A DNA stretch of 64,000 bases from DASXIF01 sp036498145 (GTDB lineage: Bacteria; Actinomycetota; Actinomycetes; Mycobacteriales; Jatrophihabitantaceae). The stretch lies in contig CAVPSV010000004.1 in assembly GCA_963708625.1 (NCBI GenBank), positions 1,488,001 through 1,552,000 of the forward strand, given 5' to 3'. This document shows, one piece after another, positions 27,129 to 36,748 of this stretch. Position 1 is the first letter of the stretch, and every line of letters starts with the position of its first letter. The position numbers and the translations under genes are program-made. The notes beneath the pieces were generated by a model that was not told the DNA's origin, ran no database searches, and saw only the letters and a list, made by a program, of their open reading frames with translations.

Positions 27129-28415
27129 ATGCCAGCCATCGTCCTGGTCGGCGCCCAGTGGGGCGACGAGGGGAAGGGTAAGGCGACCGACCTGCTCGGC
27201 AGCAGGGTCGATGCCGTGGTCAAGTTCAACGGCGGTAACAACGCCGGGCACACCATCGTCATCGGCACGGAGAAGTACGCGCTGCACCTGCTGCCGTCGG
27301 GCATCCTGACGCCGGGCTGTACGCCGGTGATCGGCAACGGAGTGGTCATCGATCTGGGCGTGCTGTTCGAGGAGATCGACGGCCTGCAGGCACGTGGGGT
27401 CGACACTTCCGCGCTGGTGGTCAGCGGTTCCGCGCACGTGATCGCCGCGTACAACCGCACGCTGGACAAGGTGACCGAACGCTTCCTGGGCAACAGCAAG
27501 ATCGGCACCACCGGTCGCGGCATCGGCCCGACCTACGCGGACAAGATGGCCCGCATCGGCATCCGCGTGCAGGACCTGTTCGACGCCGACGTGCTACGTG
27601 CCAAGGTCACGGGTGCCTTGAACATCAAGAACCAGATGCTCGTCAAGATCTACAACCGCAAGGCGTTCGAGATCGACGAGGTGGTGGCCGAGTTGCAGGC
27701 CTACGTCGAGCGGCTGCGCCCGATGGTGGCGGACACGCCACTGCTGCTCGAGCGGATGCTGGACGAGGGCCGCACCGTGGTGCTCGAGGCGGGGCAGGCG
27801 ACCATGCTCGACGTCGATCACGGCACCTATCCGTTCGTGACGTCGTCGAACGCGACCGCCGGCGGCGCGTGCACCGGCAGCGGCATTCCGCCCACCCGGA
27901 TCAGCCGGGTGATCGCGGTGGCGAAGGCATACGCGACGCGGGTCGGTGAAGGCCCGTTCCCCACCGAACTGTTGGGCGGGGACGGGGAGCGGCTGCGTAC
28001 CGCCGGCGCGGAGTTCGGCACTACCACCGGCCGCCCGCGGCGCTGCGGTTGGTTCGACGCGCCGGTCGCGCGGTATGCGACGCGCATCAACGGCGTCACC
28101 GACTTCGTCCTCACCAAGCTGGACGTGCTGACCGGTCTGGCGGAGATCCCGGTGTGCGTGGCTTACGACGTGGACGGCACGCGCCACGACGAGCTGCCGC
28201 CGACGCAGGCGGAGTTCGCCCGCGCGGTGCCGATCTACGAAACGTTCCCGGGCTGGACCGAGGACATCGCCGGGGCGCGAACGCTGGACGACCTGCCGGG
28301 TGCGGCGCGTGCGTATGTGCGCACGCTGCAGGAGATGATCAAGGCGCCGATCTCGGCGGTCGGTGTCGGCCCCGGCCGCGACGAGACGATCGCCGTCCGC
28401 GACCTGCTCGACTGA
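27129..28415 (+). CDS. purA: Adenylosuccinate synthetase
   Basis: 428-residue GTP-dependent enzyme joining IMP and aspartate on the way to AMP. N-terminal P-loop QWGDEGKGKATDLLG (the initial Gln-Trp-Gly-Asp-Glu catalytic motif), NGGNNAGHTIVIG, GTTGRGIGPTYADK, EAGQATMLDVDHGTYPFVTS and RCGWFDAPVARYATRINGVT are all in order; the GTP-binding TKLDVLTGL is present near residue 330. Full length without breaks. It belongs to the run fba-DUF3151-purA, with purD and purB about 1.5 kb on. Confidence 0.97.
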   Translation: MPAIVLVGAQWGDEGKGKATDLLGSRVDAVVKFNGGNNAGHTIVIGTEKYALHLLPSGILTPGCTPVIGNGVVIDLGVLFEEIDGLQARGVDTSALVVSGSAHVIAAYNRTLDKVTERFLGNSKIGTTGRGIGPTYADKMARIGIRVQDLFDADVLRAKVTGALNIKNQMLVKIYNRKAFEIDEVVAELQAYVERLRPMVADTPLLLERMLDEGRTVVLEAGQATMLDVDHGTYPFVTSSNATAGGACTGSGIPPTRISRVIAVAKAYATRVGEGPFPTELLGGDGERLRTAGAEFGTTTGRPRRCGWFDAPVARYATRINGVTDFVLTKLDVLTGLAEIPVCVAYDVDGTRHDELPPTQAEFARAVPIYETFPGWTEDIAGARTLDDLPGAARAYVRTLQEMIKAPISAVGVGPGRDETIAVRDLLD

Positions 28416-28431
28416 GCGACGCTCGACACGG

Positions 28432-29829
28432 ATGGGGGCGCAGCGGCCGGTGCGGATCGTTGCGGCGGCGCTCGGAGCGGCGATGCTGCTGCTTGCCGCG
28501 GCCTGCACGCACGACCACAGCTACCCGTCTTCGCTAGCCACTGCGCGCAGTGGGCCGAGCTCGACAGGTCCGTCGGCCGGCAGCGGATCCGACTGGCCGA
28601 CGTACCACGGCGACATCGCCCGCACTGGCTACGCCGCGAACATGCCGGCTGCGACCACACTGCGGGTACTTGCCCGGCTCAAGCTGGACGGGGCGGTCTA
28701 CGCGTCGCCGATCGTTGGCGGCGGCGTGACCGTCGTGGTCACCGAGAACGACTCGGTGTACGCGTTCGGCGCGGGCGAACACCAGCTGTGGCACGTCAGA
28801 CTCGGCACGCCGTCCCCGGCAGACCAACGGCCGTGCGGCAACATCGACCCGCTCGGCATCACCGGCACACCGGCCTACGACGCGACGACGCACCAGGTGT
28901 TCGTCGTTGCCGAGTACGGCGGGCCGCCCCGGCATGAGTTGGTGGCCTTGGACAGCCGCACCGGCGCCGTGGTGCGACGCACCTCCGTCGACCTGCCCGG
29001 CGTGGATGCCAAGGCGATGCAGCAGCGCGCAGCGTTGACGATCACCGGTGGACGGGTCTGGGTGGCCTTCGGCGGACTGGCCGGCGATTGCGGCCAGTAC
29101 AAGGGACGCGTGATCGGCGTCCCGGTGGATGGCAGCGGCCCCACCGTGTCCTACACCGTGCCGACGCCGCGCGAAGGCGGCATCTGGACACCGCCCGGTC
29201 CGGTCGTGGACGGACGCGGCCGATTGCTGGTATCGGTCGGCAACGGCGAGTCCGGCCCCGGCGACCCGTACGACCACAGTGACTCCGTCCTTGCGCTGAG
29301 CCCGGACGCGCGGCTGCTCGACTCGTTCTCGCCGAGCACGTGGGCCACCGACAACGCCGGTGACAAAGACCTCGGCTCGCAGGGGCCGACCCTGGTCGGA
29401 GGGTGGGTGTTCATCGCGGGCAAGTCCGGCACCGCTTACGTGTTGCGGCAGGACCGACTCGGCGGCATCGGCGGTGAGGTATCCAGCGCACAGCTGTGCA
29501 CGTCGTTCGGCGGAACCGCCGTGGCCGAGGGGGTCGTCTACGTGCCGTGTACCGACGGTGTCCGCGCCATCACCATCGACGGCGCCGGGAAGATCGTGCC
29601 GCGCTGGCAGGCGGCATCGTCGATCACGGGCTCGCCAGTCCTCGGCGGCGGGCGGGTGTGGACGCTGGACCCGAACGGCGGCGTACTGCATGCACTCGAC
29701 ATCGGCACCGGCACGTCCCGCGCACAGGTGACGGTCGGCAAGACGTCCCGGTTCGCCACCCCCGCCATCTCCGGTAACACCCTGCTCGTGCCGACGCTGA
29801 CCGGCATCACCGTCGTCGCCACGTCCTGA
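28432..29829 (+). CDS. PQQ-type beta-propeller lipoprotein
   Basis: 465-residue exported protein. Signal peptide with lipobox (LLLAAAC, Cys about 24). The mature part reads as a quinoprotein-like (PQQ/WD) propeller: WPTYHGDIARTGYAANMP near the start is typical of PQQ-dependent dehydrogenase-like repeats, and strands of the form VYASPIVGGGVTVVVTENDS, GTAYVLRQD and GVLHALDIGTGTSRAQV follow as blades. No cofactor Cys-Cys pair or catalytic Asp is evident, so enzymatic activity is doubtful; a structural or binding role is as likely. It sits between purA and purD without obvious functional link. Confidence 0.75.
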   Translation: MGAQRPVRIVAAALGAAMLLLAAACTHDHSYPSSLATARSGPSSTGPSAGSGSDWPTYHGDIARTGYAANMPAATTLRVLARLKLDGAVYASPIVGGGVTVVVTENDSVYAFGAGEHQLWHVRLGTPSPADQRPCGNIDPLGITGTPAYDATTHQVFVVAEYGGPPRHELVALDSRTGAVVRRTSVDLPGVDAKAMQQRAALTITGGRVWVAFGGLAGDCGQYKGRVIGVPVDGSGPTVSYTVPTPREGGIWTPPGPVVDGRGRLLVSVGNGESGPGDPYDHSDSVLALSPDARLLDSFSPSTWATDNAGDKDLGSQGPTLVGGWVFIAGKSGTAYVLRQDRLGGIGGEVSSAQLCTSFGGTAVAEGVVYVPCTDGVRAITIDGAGKIVPRWQAASSITGSPVLGGGRVWTLDPNGGVLHALDIGTGTSRAQVTVGKTSRFATPAISGNTLLVPTLTGITVVATS

Positions 29830-29856
29830 TGCGGTGGCGGTCGATAGGGTCTGACG

Positions 29857-31116
29857 GTGCGCGTCCTCGTCATCGGCTCGGGTGGACGCGAGCACGCGCT
29901 GTGCCTGGCACTGGCCGCAGACCCGGGCGTCACCGCCCTGCTGTGCGCACCCGGTAACGCCGGCACCGCCGCGGTCGCCGAACAGCGCGGCGTCGATCCC
30001 GTCGACCCGGCCGCGGTCACCGCGCTGGCTCAGGACTTCGCCGCCGACCTGGTCGTCATCGGACCGGAAGCGCCGCTCGTCGCCGGCGTCGCCGACGCGG
30101 TTCGCGCCGCCGGCATCGCCTGCTTCGGACCATCCGGCGCGGCGGCCCAACTCGAAGGCAGCAAGGCATTCGCCAAGTCGGTGATGGCCGCGGCGAACGT
30201 CCCTACCGCAGCCGCGCGGCTGTGCACCGACCAGACACAGGCAGCGGCCGCGCTGGACGAATTCGGTCCGCCGTACGTGGTGAAGGACGACGGGCTCGCG
30301 GCCGGCAAGGGTGTCGTCGTCACCACCGATCGGGACGCGGCGCTGGCACACGCGCGCGAATGCGGCCGGGTGGTGATCGAGGAATACCTGGACGGCCCGG
30401 AGGTATCGCTGTTCTGCGTCACCGACGGGCGCACGGTGCTGCCGCTGCTGCCCGCGCAGGACTTCAAGCGCGTGGGCGACGGCGACTCCGGCCCGAACAC
30501 CGGCGGCATGGGTGCGTACGCGCCGCTGCCCTGGCTTGCGCCGGAGCTGATCGACGAAGTGGTCCGCACCGTCGCGCTGCCCACCGTCGCCGAGATGGAG
30601 CAGCGCGGCATGCCGTTCGCCGGCTTGCTGTACGTCGGGCTCGCCATGACCGATCGCGGACCACGCGTGGTCGAGTTCAACGCGCGTTTCGGCGACCCGG
30701 AGACGCAGTCGGTACTGGCGTTGCTGGAGACGCCGCTCGGCGCGCTGCTGTATGCCGCGGCCACCGGCACGCTGGCCGGCATCGGCGGGTTGCGGTGGCG
30801 CGACGGGTACGCGGTCACCGTCGTGCTCGCCGCCGAGGGCTACCCCGGCACGCCCCGTCTCGGCGACGTGATCACCGGCAGTGACCAACCCGGCGTGATA
30901 CACGCCGGCACCCGTCGCCGCGACGACGGCGCCATCGTCTCCGCGGGCGGCCGGGTACTGGCCGTGACGGCCGTTGCCGCCACGCTTTCCGCCGCCCGCG
31001 AGCAGGCGTACCGGACCTTGTCCGGCGTACACCTCGACGGCGGCCAGTACCGCTCCGACATCGCGGCCAAGGCCGCCGGTGACACGCCCGGCGACCTGGG
31101 AGAATGGGGTTCGTGA
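29857..31116 (+). CDS. purD: Phosphoribosylamine-glycine ligase (GARS)
   Basis: 419-residue ATP-grasp ligase making glycinamide ribonucleotide in the second committed purine step. The N-terminal domain starts VRVLVIGSGGREHALCLALA; GPEAPLVAGVADAVRAAGI, FGPSGAAAQLEGSKAFAKSV, YVVKDDGLAAGKGVVVTTD, EEYLDGPEVSLF, NTGGMGAYAPLPW and VVEFNARFGDPETQ are in the family order. Complete, GTG start. Its stop overlaps the start region of purB by a few bases, so the two are translationally coupled. Confidence 0.97.
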   Translation: MRVLVIGSGGREHALCLALAADPGVTALLCAPGNAGTAAVAEQRGVDPVDPAAVTALAQDFAADLVVIGPEAPLVAGVADAVRAAGIACFGPSGAAAQLEGSKAFAKSVMAAANVPTAAARLCTDQTQAAAALDEFGPPYVVKDDGLAAGKGVVVTTDRDAALAHARECGRVVIEEYLDGPEVSLFCVTDGRTVLPLLPAQDFKRVGDGDSGPNTGGMGAYAPLPWLAPELIDEVVRTVALPTVAEMEQRGMPFAGLLYVGLAMTDRGPRVVEFNARFGDPETQSVLALLETPLGALLYAAATGTLAGIGGLRWRDGYAVTVVLAAEGYPGTPRLGDVITGSDQPGVIHAGTRRRDDGAIVSAGGRVLAVTAVAATLSAAREQAYRTLSGVHLDGGQYRSDIAAKAAGDTPGDLGEWGS

Positions 31117-32579
31117 CCAGCCTGGATGCGTCCACCGCGGTGAAGGCGGCGATCCCGAACGTCCTGGCCTCCCGGTACGCCTCCGCCGCGATGGTCTCGG
31201 TGTGGGCGCCGGCGCACAAGATCGTGCTGGAGCGACAGCTGTGGGTCGCGGTGCTGCGCGCACAGGCCGACCTCGGTGTGGACGTGCCGGCCGAAGCGCT
31301 CGACGCCTACCAGCGCATCGTCGATCACGGTGTGGCCGCGGTCGACCTCGATTCCATCGCGCGCCGCGAACGCGTCACCCGCCACGACGTCAAGGCCCGC
31401 ATCGAGGAGTTCGCCGCGTTGGCGGGGCACGAGCACATCCACAAGGGCATGACCAGCCGCGACCTCACCGAGAACGTCGAGCAGCTGCAAATACGGCTGT
31501 CACTGGCATTGGTACGGGCCAAGGTGCTGGCGCTGCTGGCCCGGCTGGCGCAGCGCGCCGCCGAGTATCAGGAGCTGGTCCTCACCGGTCGCACGCACAA
31601 CGTCCCCGCCCAGGCCACCACGCTCGGCAAGCGCTTCGCCTCGGTCGCCGACGAGCAGCTCGTCGCGCTGGACCGGCTCGATTCACTGCTGACCCGCTAC
31701 CCGTTGCGCGGGATCAAGGGCCCGGTCGGCACGGCGCAGGACATGCTCGACCTGTTCGACGGTGATCCCCCGAAGCTGGCCGCGCTCGAGGCGCGGGTGG
31801 CCGAGCACCTCGGCTTCGGTTCGGTGTTCACCAGCGTCGGGCAGGTCTATCCCCGTTCCCTGGACTTCGATGTGCTGTCCACGGTGGTGCAGCTGGCGGC
31901 GGCGCCGTCGTCGCTGGCCACCACGATCCGGTTGATGGCCGGCCAGGAACTGGTCACCGAGGGATTCCGCCCGGGTCAGGTCGGCTCGTCGTCGATGCCA
32001 CACAAGATGAACACGCGCAGCGCGGAGCGCATCAACGGGCTGATGGTCCTGTTACGCGGATACGCAGGCATGGCCGGCGAGCTGGCCGGCGACCAGTGGA
32101 ACGAGGGCGACGTGTCCTGCTCCGTGGTCCGCCGGGTCGCGTTGCCGGACGCGTTCTTCGCACTGGACGGGCTGTTGGAGACGGCGCTCACGGTGCTCGA
32201 TGACTTCGGCGCCTTCCCGGCGGTGATCGAGCGGGAGCTGGAGCGATACCTGCCGTTCCTGGCCACCACCAAGGTGCTGATCGCGGCGGTGCGCAAGGGC
32301 GTCGGCCGGGAGGTCGCGCACGAGGCGATCAGCGAGCACGCGGTGGCGGTGGCGCTGGCCATGCGCGAGAAGGGCGCGGCAGCCAACGACCTGTTCGATC
32401 GGCTCGCGGCCGACGAGCGGCTCGGCCTGAGCGCCGCCGAGCTGCAGAGCCTGCTGGCCGATCCGTTGACGTTCACCGGTGCGGCGGGCGAGCAGGTGAC
32501 CGCGGTGCTGGCCCAAGTGCAGCAGGTACTGGCCGAGGCGCCGGATGCCGCCGGGTATCGCCCGGAACCGATCCTCTAA
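31104..32579 (+). CDS. purB: Adenylosuccinate lyase
   Basis: 491 residues; fumarase/aspartase superfamily. It cleaves SAICAR to AICAR and adenylosuccinate to AMP. Visible elements: RHDVKARIEEFAALAGHEHI (N-terminal active-site His region), KGMTSRDLTENVEQLQI, TGRTHNVPAQATTLGKRFA, and the signature loop GSSSMPHKMNTRSAERINGL with catalytic Ser. The start overlaps purD; GTG 31113 is an alternative start. About 55 residues at the N-terminus before the conserved core include VLASRYASAAM. Same strand as purA and purD, so the three form a purine gene set. Confidence 0.96.
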   Translation: MGFVTSLDASTAVKAAIPNVLASRYASAAMVSVWAPAHKIVLERQLWVAVLRAQADLGVDVPAEALDAYQRIVDHGVAAVDLDSIARRERVTRHDVKARIEEFAALAGHEHIHKGMTSRDLTENVEQLQIRLSLALVRAKVLALLARLAQRAAEYQELVLTGRTHNVPAQATTLGKRFASVADEQLVALDRLDSLLTRYPLRGIKGPVGTAQDMLDLFDGDPPKLAALEARVAEHLGFGSVFTSVGQVYPRSLDFDVLSTVVQLAAAPSSLATTIRLMAGQELVTEGFRPGQVGSSSMPHKMNTRSAERINGLMVLLRGYAGMAGELAGDQWNEGDVSCSVVRRVALPDAFFALDGLLETALTVLDDFGAFPAVIERELERYLPFLATTKVLIAAVRKGVGREVAHEAISEHAVAVALAMREKGAAANDLFDRLAADERLGLSAAELQSLLADPLTFTGAAGEQVTAVLAQVQQVLAEAPDAAGYRPEPIL

Positions 32580-32633
32580 GTACCCGCAGCCCCGCCCACG
32601 CTTTCGGCATAGCCTGAGGGCGGAGGTCCGGGT

Positions 32634-33746
32634 ATGGATCGCTCCGATGGCGTGCAGTTCGTCGACGACGACGGCAGTCTCGCCACGCCCGAGGATGACG
32701 TCGTCGCGCTGGGCAACGGGGCAATTCCGCGCTGGTTGACGGTCCTGGTCGTTGCCATTGCGTTGGCCGGGGTGATCGGGTTCGCCCTCAGCCGAGGCGA
32801 CGGGCACCCGAGCGCGGCGACCGGTGCCGTGCCCACCGTGAGTTCGGCGCCGTTGGAGCCGCAGCTGCAGGGCGTGGGTGCACCACTCCCGCTCGGACCG
32901 ACCGCGGCGATCGACGTCGCGGTGTTCGGTGGCCGGATCTACGCACTGCAGGTGGGCCGGATCGCGGCGGTCGACCAGCTGACCCGCCAGATCGTCGCGC
33001 AGGCATCGGTGCCGGGCGCGAACGACGGCGCGTCGTTGCAACTGATCCCCGATCCGGCCAACCAGCTGCTGTGGATTGCCTCGACCGGGACGCTGGCGGG
33101 CTTCATCGCCGAGTACGACGCCCGCACCCTGCACCTGCTGCGTGCGGCGCCCTGGCACGCCACCCTGCGCAGTGCGACCGTGCTCGACGGCAGCCTCTAC
33201 TTCACCAGCGACTCCGGCCTGGCGGTGTGGCCGCTGGATGCGGCGACGCCGCGCGTGGTGGCCGGCATGGCCGATCACCGCGGCACCGTCGCGGCCGATC
33301 CGACACGCGATCGGCTGCTGCTCGTGGACAACGGCCGCAACCTGAGCTCCTACCGGCCGGGCGGCGCGGTGTCCGTACCGGTGGCCGCCCCGGTGATGAA
33401 GGGCGATCTGGTGGTTGTGCAGGGCACCATCTGGTTCGTCGGGTTCGCGGTGACCGGTACGGCGGTGTTCGCTGCGGTGAATCCGGTGACGCTACGGCTT
33501 GGCAACAACGCCGGGGTCGTCGTGGACCTCGGTTTGGGCGCGGAGACCGCGGGGGTCGGCGCGAGCGTGGTGTGGCTGCGCAACGCCAGTGGGTCGGGTG
33601 GCCTGTGGTGCGTGGATGCGCGCAGTGGCCGGGTGTTCCAGTCATGGGGCAGCGCGCCGGGCAACGTCGCATCGGTGTCGCACGCCGGCTATCTGGCCAC
33701 CGGGTTCGCGCTGCTGCCGTTGATCATGAATTCCTGCCCCGGCTGA
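32634..33746 (+). CDS. Membrane-anchored beta-propeller-like protein
   Basis: 370 residues. Acidic cytoplasmic N-terminus (DGVQFVDDDGSLATPEDD), one transmembrane helix (WLTVLVVAIALAGVIGFAL, about 36-54), then an extracytoplasmic domain of repeated beta-rich segments (GRIYALQVGRIAAVD, GTLAGFIAEYDARTLHLL, DGSLYFTSDSGLAVWP) suggesting a propeller. Family not recognised. Two Cys near the C-terminus (GLWCVDARSG, NSCPG). It follows purB by 54 bp; whether it shares the transcript is unknown. Confidence 0.65.
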   Translation: MDRSDGVQFVDDDGSLATPEDDVVALGNGAIPRWLTVLVVAIALAGVIGFALSRGDGHPSAATGAVPTVSSAPLEPQLQGVGAPLPLGPTAAIDVAVFGGRIYALQVGRIAAVDQLTRQIVAQASVPGANDGASLQLIPDPANQLLWIASTGTLAGFIAEYDARTLHLLRAAPWHATLRSATVLDGSLYFTSDSGLAVWPLDAATPRVVAGMADHRGTVAADPTRDRLLLVDNGRNLSSYRPGGAVSVPVAAPVMKGDLVVVQGTIWFVGFAVTGTAVFAAVNPVTLRLGNNAGVVVDLGLGAETAGVGASVVWLRNASGSGGLWCVDARSGRVFQSWGSAPGNVASVSHAGYLATGFALLPLIMNSCPG

Positions 33747-33774
33747 GCGGGGTGCGTCGCCCGAGGACGGCGGG

Positions 33775-34507
33775 TCAGGCCGAGGGGGAGCGGCCGGCGA
33801 TGCGGTCCGGGCGTCCGACGTTCCAGTACCCCTTGACGAAGACCGCGTCGTGCGCGATGCCCCGCGTCTCCAGCACACCCCGCAGCACCACCATGGCGCG
33901 GGTCTCGCCCATCAGGTAGCCGTGCCCGTCGGCGCCCGGAAACTCAGCGGGTCGCGAGCGCCTGGGCGAGCAGGTCGGGCGAGCCGGGTGCGACGTCGCC
34001 GCGGGGCACCCACTGCACCTGTGCCGAGGCCGGCATGGCAATCTCGTCGGCTGCGGCACCGATTTCGATGACGGCAAGCGCCAGCTCGCCCGCGGGCAGT
34101 GCCTCGCAGATACATGCGATCGCTGGTATCGCGGACTCGTCGCCGACCAGCAGGTGCCACGGTGCCGAGGTCAGCTGCAGCTTCCCGCGCGGGCCCTGGA
34201 ACTGCACGTCGTCGCCCGGCCTGGCGCGGGCGCCCCACGCCGAGCCTGGGCCGGCGCCGTGCAGCACCACGTCCAGGTCGATCTCGGCCTGGTCCGGTCG
34301 GGCGTGTCGGATGGTGTAGCGCCGCTTCACCCGCCGGCCGTCCTCGCCATGCAGGAACACCTCGACGTCCTGCGCCGGCCGCACCTCGATCCCGGCCATC
34401 GTCGGCGCATGCACGGTGATCCGCCGCATCCGCGCGCTGAGATCACTCACCGCGCGCACGACGCCGCCGTGCCGTGGTGAGCTGCGAACCACACCGGGAG
34501 TGCTCAT
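33775..34507 (-). pseudogene. Siderophore-interacting FAD-binding protein, one frameshift
   Basis: About 243 residues in the SIP (ViuB/YqjH) family of NAD(P)H-dependent ferric-siderophore reductases. RRYTIRHARPDQAEIDLDVV is the FAD-binding RxYTIR motif, and VLHGAGPGSAWGARARPGD follows. FQGPRGKLQL and LLVGDESAIPAIACICEALP belong to the NAD(P) side. The main frame stops after LAQALATR; an overlapping frame carries the rest, PAEFPGADGHGYLMGETRAM to KGYWNVG, which is the family C-terminus. The join is near 33950 and needs one base removed. Sequencing error is most likely. The gene stands alone here, with no siderophore genes nearby. Confidence 0.82.
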
Positions 34508-34530
34508 CGGGCGCCGACCCTACCGACCGG

Positions 34531-34570
34531 CGCCGCGCACGGCCCCCGCTCGCCGCGCACGGCCCCCGCT
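34531..34570. repeat. 20-bp tandem duplication upstream of ohr
   Basis: CGCCGCGCACGGCCCCCGCT occurs twice in perfect tandem (34531-34550 and 34551-34570), within a GC-rich segment between the divergent SIP and ohr genes. It may shift spacing of promoter elements but no motif is recognised. Confidence 0.85.
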
Positions 34571-34694
34571 CGCCGGGCGCCGACCGGTCACGGGAAGGAT
34601 CGTCGGTAGCGGCGGGTTGTGCCAGATACAGCTCGCTCGTGCGGCCCCGCGCCGGCGACCGCGAACCAGCAGACCGACACAGTCAAGGAGAGTC

Positions 34695-35117
34695 ATGACG
34701 ATTCACGTCACCGAGCCGTTCTACACGTCCGAGGCGAGCGCGAAGGGTGGTCGTACCGGCCACGTGCACAGCGCGGACGGTGTGATCGACCTCGACCTGG
34801 GCAAGCCGGGCTCGACGGCCAACCCCAAGGCCAATCCGGAGACGTTGTTCGCAGCCGGGTACGCCGCCTGCTTCCAGGGCGCGCTGGCCAACCGGGCGCA
34901 GACCCAGGGCATCGACACGTCGGACTCGGACGTCACCGCGCTGGTGGAGCTGGGCAAGACCGACGACGGCGGTGTCGGCCTCGCGGTCGAGTTGAAGGTG
35001 CACATCCCGGGCGTGGACGAGGGCAAGGCCAAGGAGCTGGTCGACCTCGCGCACGAGTTCTGCCCGTACTCGAAGGCGACGCGCGGCAACATCGACGTCA
35101 CGCTGACTGTCGTCTGA
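34695..35117 (+). CDS. ohr: Organic hydroperoxide resistance protein (Ohr/OsmC)
   Basis: 140-residue peroxidase reducing organic hydroperoxides with two reactive cysteines. Both are present in the expected contexts: LFAAGYAACFQGAL (peroxidatic Cys) and HEFCPYSKATRGNI (resolving Cys), and the N-terminal SAKGGRTGHVHSADG resembles Ohr rather than OsmC. An AAGGAGAG ribosome-binding site lies 6 bp before the ATG. No ohrR-type MarR regulator is adjacent. Confidence 0.92.
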   Translation: MTIHVTEPFYTSEASAKGGRTGHVHSADGVIDLDLGKPGSTANPKANPETLFAAGYAACFQGALANRAQTQGIDTSDSDVTALVELGKTDDGGVGLAVELKVHIPGVDEGKAKELVDLAHEFCPYSKATRGNIDVTLTVV

Positions 35118-35241
35118 GGCAGCACCAACGCCGAGGTTTCTGCCGCGGCACCTGACGGGCAACTGACGCACATCTGACGCGCGGCCCGACCGCTTTCGTG
35201 CGCGCGCACGCCTACTTGCCGGTAGCGCGCATGATGGCGGT

Positions 35242-36685
35242 GTGGCGATCTCGGTGTTCGACCTGTTCTCGGTCGGCATCGGTCCGTCCAGTTCGCACAC
35301 GGTCGGGCCGATGCGTGCCGCGCGTACCTTCGCGGCCGGCCTGGACGACGACGGCGTGCTGGCCGACGTGGCCCGGGTGCGGGTGGAGCTGTTCGGATCG
35401 CTCGGCGCCACCGGCCACGGCCACGGCAGCGCCCGTGCGGTGATCCTGGGACTGGAGGGGGAACGGCCGGAGACGGTCGACATCGCTGCGGGCGCCGACC
35501 GGGCTCGCGCGGCGGTGTCGTCCGGCACGGTTCGCCTGCTCGGCAAGCACGAGGTCGGGATGAGCGACGACGATCTGGTGCTGCATCGCCGCGAGAGCCT
35601 GCCGTTCCATCCGAACGGGATGCGGTTCTTCGCGTTCGACACGTCCCGCCGGCTCGTCCGCGAGCGGACGTACTACTCGGTGGGTGGTGGATTCGTCGTC
35701 GACGAGGCCGCGGCCGGCGCGGACCGGATCAAGGCCGACGACACCCCGCTGACCTACCCGTTCAGCACCGGCGACCAGCTGCTAGCACGGTGCGAGGAAT
35801 CCGGCTTGCCGATCAGCGCGGTGATGCTGGCGAACGAGACCGCGTGGCGCCCGGCGGCGGATGTGCAGGACGGGTTGCTGCGCATCTGGTCGGTGATGCA
35901 GGACTGCGTGCGCAGCGGGGTGGCGCACGAGGGGACGCTGCCGGGCGGGTTGCACGTGCCGCGGCGCGCACCGGAGCTGTACCGCGCGTTGACCGCGGGC
36001 GAGTCGGCGACGTCGACGGGCGCGCAGACGCCAGCTGATTCCGGCGGCCAGGCGCGCCGCGCCGTCATGCTGGACGGTCCGGACGACCCGCTGCGGGTGA
36101 TGGATTGGGTGAACCTGTACGCGCTTGCGGTGAACGAGGAGAACGCTGCCGGCGGTCGCGTGGTCACCGCGCCGACGAACGGTGCGGCCGGCGTCATCCC
36201 GTCGGTGCTGCACTACTACACCCGGTTCGTGCCCGGTGCGGACGACGACGGGGTGGTGTGCTTCCTGCTCGTGGCCGGTGCGATCGGCGTGCTGTACAAG
36301 GAGAACGCGTCCATCTCCGGCGCGGAGGTGGGCTGCCAGGGCGAGGTCGGCTCGGCCTGTTCGATGGCCGCCGGCGCGCTGTGTGAGGTGATGGGCGGGA
36401 CGCCGCAGCAGGTGGAGAACGCGGCCGAGATCGGTATGGAGCACAACCTCGGGCTGACCTGTGACCCGGTCGGCGGCCTGGTTCAGGTGCCGTGCATCGA
36501 GCGCAACGCGATGGCCGCGGTGAAGGCGATCAACGCGGCGCGCATCGCGCTGCGCGGCAGCGGACGAGCACATCGTCAGCCTGGACAAGGTGATCAAGAC
36601 GATGCGCGAGACCGGCGCCGACATGAAGGTCAAGTACAAGGAGACCTCACGCGGCGGCCTCGCGGTGAACGTGATCGAGTGTTGA
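35242..36685 (+). pseudogene. sdaA: L-serine ammonia-lyase, single-chain, one frameshift
   Basis: Iron-sulfur L-serine dehydratase of about 480 residues, converting serine to pyruvate and ammonia. The beta domain starts ISVFDLFSVGIGPSSSHTVG; TRRxVG-type elements and the alpha-domain cluster region NGAAGVIPSVLHYYTRFVPG, GAEVGCQGEVGSACSMAAGA and MEHNLGLTCDPVGGLVQVPC hold the Cys ligands. Near 36561 one extra base displaces the last 40 residues; correcting it gives GEHIVSLDKVIKTM, DMKVKYKETSRGGLAVNVIE and Cys-stop at 36685. A perfect-type terminator hairpin follows at 36692. Confidence 0.88.
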
Positions 36686-36691
36686 TGGACA

Positions 36692-36732
36692 TGGGGAGAG
36701 TTCGTGGCTCTGTGCGCCACCAACTCTCCCCA
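36692..36732. terminator. Bidirectional hairpin terminator (GGGGAGA family)
   Basis: TGGGGAGAGTTCGTGGC (36692-36708) pairs with GCCACCAACTCTCCCCA (36716-36732) over 17 bp with one mismatch, loop TCTGTGC. It lies between the convergent sdaA and MFS stops. No U-tract. Confidence 0.75.
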
Positions 36733-36748
36733 CGTGGGGCAAAGCAGC

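Noticed and set aside
28534..31263. 909-residue minus-strand open frame opposite the PQQ lipoprotein and purD
   Set aside because: Its translation is a run of Arg, Gly, Ala, Val and His without motifs, the usual antisense shadow of GC-rich genes; the plus strand encodes purD and the propeller protein.
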